64,000 nucleotides of DNA from Paenibacillus arenilitoris (GTDB lineage Bacteria > Bacillota > Bacilli > Paenibacillales > Paenibacillaceae), in contig NZ_JACXIY010000009.1 in assembly GCF_014705655.1 (NCBI RefSeq), positions 96,120-160,119 of the forward strand, written 5' to 3'. The position numbers and the translations under genes were made by a program. Of this stretch, positions 54,946-61,914 are shown piece after piece. The notes beneath the pieces were generated by a model that saw nothing but the letters and a program-made list of their open reading frames with translations, was not told where the DNA came from and ran no database searches. Every line of letters starts with the position of its first letter. Within the stretch, counting starts at the first letter, position 1.

Positions 54946-54967
54946 GCCTAGTCCGCCAGCGGGTTTT
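54920..54967. terminator. Bidirectional terminator between uvrA region and the reductase gene
   Basis: AAAACCCGCTGGCGG and CCGCCAGCGGGTTTT pair perfectly (15 bp). T-rich on either strand after the stem, so it ends the minus-strand reductase transcript and any read-through from uvrA. Confidence 0.92.
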
Positions 54968-54985
54968 AACATTTTGCAATAGGGT

Positions 54986-56596
54986 TTAACTAGCCAAAAT
55001 TTCGGTCAGCTTTTCTTGGAAAGCAGGTACGCCTACGCGATTAACGAAGGCGTGGAAGCTTTCGCCGCTGCTCCGCTGCTCCTTGTAGAACTCGATCAAC
55101 TGCTTCAGCACGCTGCCGACGTCGCTGCTCTTCACGCGCCCTTTGAGCGCTGTATTGAACTTGGCGTCCGGACCGAGGATGCCTCCGACGGCAATGTCGT
55201 ATGCGTCGACCATGCCTTCCGGCGTCTTGACGAGCGAGCCTTGCAGGCCGATATCCGCGATATGCTTCTGGCCGCAAGCGTTCGGGCAGCCGATAAAGTG
55301 AATGCGGATCTTCTCGTCCAGCTCGACGTTCTCATCCAGGTATTGCGCGACGACGCGGGCGAATTCCTTCGTCTCTACGATCGCCAGGTTGCAGAATTCG
55401 TTGCCCGTGCAGGATACGGTACGGCTCATGAAATGCTTCGGATTCGGCGACAGGCGGTTAAACACGGGTGCTTGAAGCGCCTCTTCCACCTTGTCGTCCG
55501 GCACTCCCGCGATAATAATGTTTTGCGACATCGTCGTGCGGATTGTGCCGTCTCCGTATTTGTCCGCGATATCGGCAAGCTGCTCGAATTCGTTGGAATT
55601 CGTGCGGCCGACCGGAACGTTCAGGCCGATGTAATTCAGGCCGTCCTGCTTCTGCGGGTGAACGCCGTCAAAGTAAGCGGCTTGCCAGCCGGCCGTTTTG
55701 TCTTCGCCGCGCGAAGGCATGTCGCCGATAATTTCGACCAGCTTCTCTTTGAACTTCTCCGGACCCCAGTCCGCGACCAAATATTTCAGGCGGGCCTGAT
55801 GGCGCTTCTCGCGGTACCCGTAATCGCGGAAAATCGTCGTAACGCCGATGGCTACCTTCAATACTTCCTCCGGACGCACGAACATATCGATCGGCTTCGC
55901 CAAATGCGGCTTAGCGGACAGGCCGCCTCCGACGAAAAAGTGGAATCCGATTACCTCTTGGCCGTCGATCACCTTAGTTGCAGGGACGAAGGCAAGGTCG
56001 TTGATCTCCGCGTTGGCGTTGTTATAGATATTGGCAGAGATGGACATTTTATATTTACGAGGCAGGTTCGAGAAGTCGCGGTTCATCAGGAAGAAATCGT
56101 TCACTTCACTCACGATCGCCGTCGTATCCATCAACTCGTTCTTGTCGATACCCGCCAGCGGATTGCCTACAATCGTTCTCGGGCAGTCGCCGCAAGCTTC
56201 GTAGCTGTAAAGGCCGACTTGCTCAAGCCGTTTGAAAATATCGGGCAGGTTCTCGACCTTCAACCAGTGATACTGAATCGCTTGCCTAGTCGTGACGTCG
56301 ATCAGATCGCGGCCGTAATCGCGGCCAATCGAAGCGAGCATGCGCGCCTGCTCGGACGTCATAATGCCGCTGTTAATCCGGATGCGCATCATGAAGTGGC
56401 CGTCGCGCGGCTTTTGCTCATAGACGCCCGCCCATTTGAAGCGGTTCATATCGTCTTCCGGAATCGAGGAATACCCTTTCTGGGAATATTCTTCAATGAT
56501 GGTGCGGATGACGTCGAGACCGTCCTTCTCCATCTTCACAAATTCGAATTTATTCAATTTGGACGGATCGTTCATCCAAATCGGTTCGTAAGCCAT
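54986..56596 (-). CDS. Ferredoxin-type nitrite/sulfite reductase (siroheme, 4Fe-4S)
   Basis: 536 residues from ATG 56596 (AGGGGG 8 bases upstream; an upstream in-frame ATG at 56719 would add an unlikely leader). Two NIR_SIR ferredoxin-like half domains and two NIR_SIR core domains. The cluster/siroheme cysteines are in VSCTGNEFC and HFIGCPNACGQKH. It reduces nitrite to ammonia or sulfite to sulfide by six electrons. Which substrate cannot be decided here; no siroheme, nitrate or cysteine genes are adjacent. Confidence 0.93.
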   Translation of the reverse strand: MAYEPIWMNDPSKLNKFEFVKMEKDGLDVIRTIIEEYSQKGYSSIPEDDMNRFKWAGVYEQKPRDGHFMMRIRINSGIMTSEQARMLASIGRDYGRDLIDVTTRQAIQYHWLKVENLPDIFKRLEQVGLYSYEACGDCPRTIVGNPLAGIDKNELMDTTAIVSEVNDFFLMNRDFSNLPRKYKMSISANIYNNANAEINDLAFVPATKVIDGQEVIGFHFFVGGGLSAKPHLAKPIDMFVRPEEVLKVAIGVTTIFRDYGYREKRHQARLKYLVADWGPEKFKEKLVEIIGDMPSRGEDKTAGWQAAYFDGVHPQKQDGLNYIGLNVPVGRTNSNEFEQLADIADKYGDGTIRTTMSQNIIIAGVPDDKVEEALQAPVFNRLSPNPKHFMSRTVSCTGNEFCNLAIVETKEFARVVAQYLDENVELDEKIRIHFIGCPNACGQKHIADIGLQGSLVKTPEGMVDAYDIAVGGILGPDAKFNTALKGRVKSSDVGSVLKQLIEFYKEQRSSGESFHAFVNRVGVPAFQEKLTEILAS

Positions 56597-56809
56597 TGTC
56601 ATGTCCCCCTTGTAAGTGTCAAGCATGCCTATAAATTCCGACGTTCTTAGTATGAATATACTACGATGATGGTAACATATTTTAGGTATGGGTACAATGA
56701 AATGGCGCAGGTCATCCATAAGACTTTATTATGCGATTGATTGGCTTTTATTATATTGAAGCGATCATTCGAAATTCGTGACAAAGTTGTTACGAAACCG
56801 GATTCGGAC

Positions 56810-56838
56810 TTGCGTCCGCGGCAACTTGAAGCTAACAT
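56810..56838 (+). promoter_or_regulatory. Possible promoter of the small membrane protein gene
   Basis: TTGCGT, a 17-base spacer, TAACAT, ending 41 bases before the ATG. Apart from this, the stretch 56597-56879 between divergent genes holds nothing I recognise. Confidence 0.4.
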
Positions 56839-56879
56839 AGAGTAATATAGGCTACGTGCGAAAAAAAGGAGGTCCCTTC

Positions 56880-57095
56880 ATGTTTTTGGCAGAAGAAGCA
56901 GCTCAGGCGGCCAGCAAAATCAATACGTTCGATTGGTTCATGCTCGCGTTCACCATACTGATTGCAATCGGCTTCGTTCGACTGCTCGGCGCCCGTCCCA
57001 AAAGGAACTTGTTCGCTATCGGATTCACGGCGGTAGCGCTCATCCTGTTTCTGGTCATCGACTACATCATGATCACGAAGGTTTGGTTAGCTTAA
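56880..57095 (+). CDS. Small two-helix membrane protein (possibly DUF2759)
   Basis: 71 residues from ATG 56880 (AAAGGAGG 7 bases upstream). Two hydrophobic helices, FMLAFTILIAIGFVRLL and LFAIGFTAVALILFLVIDYI, are joined by the basic loop ARPKRN, giving an in-out-in or reverse hairpin. Size and spacing resemble DUF2759 proteins of Bacilli; this match is from memory of the pattern only. Function unknown. Confidence 0.75.
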   Translation: MFLAEEAAQAASKINTFDWFMLAFTILIAIGFVRLLGARPKRNLFAIGFTAVALILFLVIDYIMITKVWLA

Positions 57096-57107
57096 AAATA
57101 GGGAAAC

Positions 57108-57141
57108 AAAAGGTCTGCCGGACGCATCCGGCAGACCTTTT
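57108..57141. terminator. Bidirectional terminator
   Basis: AAAAGGTCTGCCGGA / TCCGGCAGACCTTTT with a CGCA loop, between converging genes. Confidence 0.92.
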
Positions 57142-57151
57142 GTTGTCAAAA

Positions 57152-58120
57152 TTATACCCACCACATTTCGCCAAGCGGCTCGCGGATCAGGATTTGCTGA
57201 AGGTTTTGAACGGCTTTCGTGAAGCCTTCGTCAACGGACATCAAGCCGTCTTCGTGCTCGATGCTGACGACGTAGTCGTAGCCGACGAGGCGGAGCGCGC
57301 TGAGGATGTCAGCCCATGTCTTCAGGTCGTGTCCATAGCCGACGGTACGGAACTGCCAAGCGCGGTCAAGCATGAGCGCGTAGGATTGCATGTCCGTTAC
57401 GCCGTGATGGTTGACGTTGATCGGATCGATCGTCGTATCCTTCGCGTGGAAGTGATGGATGGCGCCCGCGCGGCCAAGAATATGTACCGCTTGCACGGGA
57501 TCGATGCCTTGCCACCACATATGGCTCGGATCCAGGTTGGCGCCGATTGCGCTGCCAGCCGCTTCGCGGAGGCGAAGAAGCGTCGCCGGGCTGTGCACGG
57601 AGAAGCCGCCGTGAAGCTCGAGGCCGATTTTGACCCCTGCCGCTTCGGCCTGTTTGCCGATTTCGGACCAATATGGAATAACTTTCGCTTCCCATTGCCA
57701 TTTCAAAATATCTTGATAATCGTTCGGCCATGGCGCAACCGGCCAGTTCGGATACTTGGCATCCTCGTGATCGCCCGGGCAGCCGGAGAACGTGTTGACG
57801 ACCGGTACTTCGAGACGGTTCGCGAGCTCGATCGTTTTGCGGATCACGCCGTCATGCTCGGTGGAGATCGCCTTCTGCGGATGCAGCGGATTGGCGTGGC
57901 AGCTGAGCGCGCTGATGATCAAACCGCGCGATTCCACCGCCTGTTTAAACGCTTTCAGCTTAGCCTCGTCCGCAAGCAGCGCGTCAACGTCGCAGTGCGC
58001 GTTGCCCGGGTAGCCGCCCGTTCCGATCTCGATCGCTTCAAGCCCTTTGGAGGCGATGTAGTCGAGCGCTTCTTCGAAAGGCTTCTGAGCAAATAAAACG
58101 CTGAATACTCCTAATTTCAT
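57152..58120 (-). CDS. Sugar phosphate isomerase/epimerase family protein (AP-endonuclease-2 TIM barrel)
   Basis: 322 residues. Xylose-isomerase-like TIM barrel with the usual metal ligands visible: Glu in KIGLELHGG, Asp/His in NLDPSHMWWQG, His in HFHAKDT and Glu in VSIEHED. It probably isomerises or epimerises a sugar or inositol derivative; no other sugar catabolism gene is nearby to fix the substrate. GGGAGG precedes the ATG. Confidence 0.9.
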   Translation of the reverse strand: MKLGVFSVLFAQKPFEEALDYIASKGLEAIEIGTGGYPGNAHCDVDALLADEAKLKAFKQAVESRGLIISALSCHANPLHPQKAISTEHDGVIRKTIELANRLEVPVVNTFSGCPGDHEDAKYPNWPVAPWPNDYQDILKWQWEAKVIPYWSEIGKQAEAAGVKIGLELHGGFSVHSPATLLRLREAAGSAIGANLDPSHMWWQGIDPVQAVHILGRAGAIHHFHAKDTTIDPINVNHHGVTDMQSYALMLDRAWQFRTVGYGHDLKTWADILSALRLVGYDYVVSIEHEDGLMSVDEGFTKAVQNLQQILIREPLGEMWWV

Positions 58121-58174
58121 CGAATCATATACCTCCCAAAATCCACCGAATGGATTGTTTTAGCAGTCTCTTCT

Positions 58175-58184
58175 AGTATACCAC
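58175..58184 (-). promoter_or_regulatory. Extended -10 promoter of the isomerase-like gene
   Basis: Minus strand TGGTATACT (TG-N-TATACT). It lies about 55 bases before the start; the -35 is unclear. Confidence 0.5.
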
Positions 58185-58459
58185 TTCCGTCTAAGGAACA
58201 CATAATCCAAACGACATTTGACAAAATCGCATAATAACAAAGCAAAACAAGAATAGAGCGGCAGAGGGGCCGTTCGACGTCAGACTATGTTCCTAGTAAT
58301 AGAATAATACTTGTTTAGCTATTTAGTAGAAGGTGATACTGTTAAGGGGCTAGCCGACTGGCAGCAATGTGTGGTGGAATAGAGAGTCGCGGTTTGATAC
58401 ACTGATAGAAGCAACGGCGCCAGCCGTTTACGCGAGGAATGAGAGGGATTAACGAATAG
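58185..58459. other. Intergenic stretch between divergent genes
   Basis: This stretch holds a small perfect hairpin, AACGGC-GCCA-GCCGTT (58412-58427), a GGCTAGCC palindrome, and A+T-rich sequence. I see no gene and no convincing promoter for the U32 peptidase gene. Confidence 0.5.
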
Positions 58460-60982
58460 ATGAAAACAACCTTAAATAGATCGGATGTCGAGCTGCTGGC
58501 TCCGGCCGGCGATTGGGATTGCATGCGGGCGGCCGTGGCCAACGGCGCCGATGCGATATTTTTCGGCGTGGAGAAGTTTAACGCCCGCGCCCGCGCGAAC
58601 AACTTCCGCAGCGAGGAGCTGCCGGAGATTATGGCGTTTCTTCATACGTACGGCGTCAAGGGCTTCCTGACGTTCAATATTCTCGTGTTCGAGGACGAGC
58701 TGCGGGACGCGCAGAAGCTGATCGAGATGTGCATCGACGCGGGCGTCGACGCGGTCATCGTGCAGGACTTGGGGCTCGTGAAGCTGATCCGCGAGCTGTC
58801 GCCGGACTTTCCGATCCACGGCTCGACGCAGATGACGATCACGTCGCCGGAGGCGGTCGAATTCACGAAGCCGTTCGGACTGGAGCGGGTTGTGCTCGGC
58901 CGGGAGAATAACCTGAAGCAAATTCGCACGATCGGCGAGCAGGCGAAGCTGCCGATGGAGGTGTTCGTGCACGGCGCGCTTTGCGTATCGTACTCCGGGC
59001 AATGCCTCACCTCGGAAATGTGGGGCGGCCGCTCCGCGAACCGCGGCGAATGCGCGCAAGCTTGCCGGCTGCCGTACGATCTGCTGGTCGACGGCGAGGT
59101 GAAGCCGATGGGAGACATCGCCTACTTGCTGTCGCCGAAAGATTTGGCGGCGATCGATATCATGCCGGAGCTCATCGAAGCGGGCGTCACGTCGTTTAAA
59201 ATCGAAGGGCGCCTCAAAAGCCCGGAATATGTCGCGAACGTCGTAAGCAAATATCGCCGTGCGATCGACAACTATTTCGAGGGAGACTTATCGAAGCCGT
59301 CCGCCGAGGATGTGCGCGAGCTGCAGCAAAGCTTCTCGCGCGGCTTTACGCACGGCTTCCTGCAAGGAACGAACAACAAGCAGCTGGTCGAGGGCACGTT
59401 CCCGAAAAGCCGTGGCGTCTATCTTGGCAGAGTCGAACGCATTATGCGCGACGCGGTTACGCTGCGGATCGAAGCGCCGCTGAAGCGCGGCGACGGCATC
59501 GTGTTCGACGCGGGCGACCCTACGAAGAAGGAAGAGGGCGGACGCGTCTACGACATTCGCCGCCAAGGCGTGAAGATCGAGGGCGAGGCGCAGGAAGGCG
59601 TCGTGATTGAACTCGTCGCCGGCCGCAACGACGTTGATCTGCGCAAGGTGCATGTCGGCGACCGCGTCTGGAAGACGAGCGATCCGGCGTTAGACAAGCG
59701 GCTGCGCGCAACGTTCGAGACGGAGAAGCCGTACCGCGTGTTCCCGCTGCATATCCGCGTCTCCGGCGAGCTCGGAGCGCCGCTGCGCACCTGGTGGACG
59801 GACGTTCAGAAAGGAACGACGGTTGAAGTCGCGTCCGAGCTGCTGCTGGAGCAGGCGCAGAAGCGGCCGATGGACGCGGCGCTGCTGGAGGATCAGCTCG
59901 GACGGCTCGGCGGGACGATCTATCAGCTCGACAAGCTGGAGGTCGACTTGCAGGGCGATTTGATCGTACCGATCCGCGAACTGAACCGAATGCGCCGCGA
60001 AGCGGTCGAGCAGCTGGCAGGCGAGCGCCCGAAGCCGCCGGTCTACGTCAAAAATAAAGTGAACGCGTTCGCGGATGCCTATGCCGGAGGCAAGGACATT
60101 ACCGCTCCGCGAAGCGGCAAGAATGCGAAGCTGACGGCGCTCTGCCGCAGCCTCGAGCAGGTGCAGGCCGCGGTCACAACCGATGTCGCCTACATTTACG
60201 CCGATTTCGAATTCATTAAGCAGTTCCCCGCCGCGGTCGCGGCCGCCCGCGAGGCGGGCAAGCCGATCGCGCTGGCGACGCCGCGCATCCATATGCCGGG
60301 CGAGAACGGCTATCACGCGAATATATTGAAGCTGCAGCCGGACGCGGTGCTCGTTCGGAACACGGGGGCGCTCTACTATTATTTGAGGGCGCGCGCCGCG
60401 AATCCGGAGAAGCCGTTCCCTAAGCTGATCGGCGACTTCTCGCTTAACGTGGCGAACCATAAGGCGGTTAACCTGTTCGCCGAGGTCGGCCTCGACCTGA
60501 TTACGCCGTCGTACGACCTTAACATTCAGCAGATGGTCGATCTGCTCGAGCACGCGGACACCTCGAAGCTGGAGGTCGTCATTCATCAGCATTTGCCGAT
60601 GTTCCACACGGAGCATTGCGTGTACTGCACCTTCATGAGCGAAGGCACGGATTATACGAACTGCGGCCGGCCGTGCGAGGAGCAGCGCGCGTCCTTGCAG
60701 GACCGGATCGGCATGGCGCATCCCGTGCGCGTCGACGAAGGCTGCCGCAATACGGTATACAACGCGATCGAGCAGTCCGGGGCGGAATATATCCGCAACT
60801 TCGTCGGCCTCGGCGTCGAGAACTTCCGCGTCGAGTTTTTGGAAGAGTCATCGGAGAAGGTGCTGGAGGTGCTGTCGCTATACCGCGACGCGCTCGACGG
60901 ACGCATCAGCGGCACGCAGGTATGGCGGAGCCTGAAGGCGATCAATCAGCTTGGCGTGACCCGCGGACAGCTGGTTAAATAA
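58460..60982 (+). CDS. U32 family peptidase, long form
   Basis: 840 residues. The N-terminal TIM-barrel module has LLAPAGDWDCMRAAVANGADA and the U32 cysteine-bearing signature EVFVHGALCVSYSGQCLTS, followed by RSANRGECAQACRLPYDL. A central beta/DUF3656-like collagenase region spans ~380-560. A second U32-like module ends with further cysteines (HCVYCTFM; CGRPCEEQ). Relatives include protease PrtC and the tRNA/rRNA hydroxylation proteins TrhP and RlhA, so an iron-sulfur RNA-modifying role is a serious alternative to peptidase. GAGGGA lies before the ATG. Confidence 0.9.
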   Translation: MKTTLNRSDVELLAPAGDWDCMRAAVANGADAIFFGVEKFNARARANNFRSEELPEIMAFLHTYGVKGFLTFNILVFEDELRDAQKLIEMCIDAGVDAVIVQDLGLVKLIRELSPDFPIHGSTQMTITSPEAVEFTKPFGLERVVLGRENNLKQIRTIGEQAKLPMEVFVHGALCVSYSGQCLTSEMWGGRSANRGECAQACRLPYDLLVDGEVKPMGDIAYLLSPKDLAAIDIMPELIEAGVTSFKIEGRLKSPEYVANVVSKYRRAIDNYFEGDLSKPSAEDVRELQQSFSRGFTHGFLQGTNNKQLVEGTFPKSRGVYLGRVERIMRDAVTLRIEAPLKRGDGIVFDAGDPTKKEEGGRVYDIRRQGVKIEGEAQEGVVIELVAGRNDVDLRKVHVGDRVWKTSDPALDKRLRATFETEKPYRVFPLHIRVSGELGAPLRTWWTDVQKGTTVEVASELLLEQAQKRPMDAALLEDQLGRLGGTIYQLDKLEVDLQGDLIVPIRELNRMRREAVEQLAGERPKPPVYVKNKVNAFADAYAGGKDITAPRSGKNAKLTALCRSLEQVQAAVTTDVAYIYADFEFIKQFPAAVAAAREAGKPIALATPRIHMPGENGYHANILKLQPDAVLVRNTGALYYYLRARAANPEKPFPKLIGDFSLNVANHKAVNLFAEVGLDLITPSYDLNIQQMVDLLEHADTSKLEVVIHQHLPMFHTEHCVYCTFMSEGTDYTNCGRPCEEQRASLQDRIGMAHPVRVDEGCRNTVYNAIEQSGAEYIRNFVGLGVENFRVEFLEESSEKVLEVLSLYRDALDGRISGTQVWRSLKAINQLGVTRGQLVK

Positions 60983-61004
60983 CAATAGCGAGGCAGGATT
61001 TTTC

Positions 61005-61724
61005 ATGAACGAGGCTTGGTTTTCCGGTTGGCGGCATGTGTTTAAGCTTGACCCCGACCGGCACATTTCCGATGAGGCGCTAGAAGCGGTATGTACGTCC
61101 GGTACGGATGCGATCATCATTGGAGGCTCGAGCGGCGTCACGTTCGAGAATACGGTCGACCTCATGGCGCGCGTCCGCCGCTACGCGTTGGACTGCGCGC
61201 TGGAAGTATCGACGGCGGAAGGCGCCGTTCCCGGATTCGACGGCTATTTCGTTCCCCTCGTCCTGAACACGGGCGAAGCGGAGTGGATTAACGGCCGCCA
61301 GACGGAAGGGCTGAAGGAATACGGCTCGTTCGTCCCTTGGGAGACGACGGCCGCGCAAGGCTATCTCATCTTGAACGCGGAGGCGACCGCGGCGAAGCTG
61401 ACGGGAGCGCGGACGCAATTGACCGAAGCCGACGTCGTCGCGCACGTACAAATGGCGGACCGGCTCATGCGGCTGCCGGTCGTTTATTTGGAATATAGCG
61501 GACGTTTCGGCGATATGCAGCTCGTGAAGCGGGCGAAGGCGGCCGCCGTTCAGGCGCGCGTTTTTTACGGCGGAGGCATTGACGGCGCGGACAAGGCCCG
61601 CCAAGCGGCCGAATCGGCCCATACGGTCGTGGTCGGCAACGCGATCTACAGCGACCTCGAAGCAGCGCTCTCCACCGTCGCGGCTGTCCGTGAAGCGGCG
61701 GGCGGCACCATCGGCTCCAAGTAA
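61005..61724 (+). CDS. pcrB: Heptaprenylglyceryl phosphate synthase PcrB
   Basis: 239 residues. TIM-barrel GGGP/PcrB family: HVFKLDPDR, IIIGGSSGVT, VYLEYSGRFGD and FYGGGIDGADKAR. It joins heptaprenyl diphosphate to glycerol-1-phosphate, making archaea-like ether lipids in Firmicutes. It precedes pcrA as in Bacillus and Staphylococcus; a terminator and a fresh promoter lie between them. Confidence 0.95.
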   Translation: MNEAWFSGWRHVFKLDPDRHISDEALEAVCTSGTDAIIIGGSSGVTFENTVDLMARVRRYALDCALEVSTAEGAVPGFDGYFVPLVLNTGEAEWINGRQTEGLKEYGSFVPWETTAAQGYLILNAEATAAKLTGARTQLTEADVVAHVQMADRLMRLPVVYLEYSGRFGDMQLVKRAKAAAVQARVFYGGGIDGADKARQAAESAHTVVVGNAIYSDLEAALSTVAAVREAAGGTIGSK

Positions 61725-61761
61725 CCGAAGGCTGGTGCCGAACAACAGAAGAATTGCACGG

Positions 61762-61797
61762 ATGCCATCGCTCTGAACCCGGAACGGTGGCATTTTT
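61762..61797 (+). terminator. Terminator of pcrB
   Basis: ATGCCATCG / CGGTGGCAT (one G-T pair) with a 14-base loop, then TTTTT. Confidence 0.75.
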
Positions 61798-61847
61798 GTC
61801 GGATGGCAAGGAGTAATAAAATTCTCTCAAAAATGAGCTTAAGCAAA

Positions 61848-61876
61848 TTGACACGGCGGTGGCCGTTGTCTACACT
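61848..61876 (+). promoter_or_regulatory. Sigma-A promoter of pcrA
   Basis: TTGACA, a 17-base spacer, TACACT, 39 bases before the ATG. Two GCGAACAAA direct repeats (61885-61893 and 61895-61903) lie just downstream. Confidence 0.82.
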
Positions 61877-61914
61877 GGAAATAGGCGAACAAATGCGAAC
61901 AAAGGAGCCAAAGC

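Noticed and set aside
56597..56720. CymR (cysteine regulon) site ahead of the nitrite/sulfite reductase gene
   Set aside because: A GGAATTTAT stretch is present on the minus strand, but I cannot match the full consensus and the sequence is A+T-rich by chance.
58230..58459. Riboswitch or small RNA before the U32 gene
   Set aside because: Only a short AACGGC/GCCGTT hairpin is visible, with no recognised aptamer or terminator.
61885..61903. LexA box at pcrA
   Set aside because: The two CGAAC elements are in direct, not inverted, orientation, so they do not form the palindromic SOS box.
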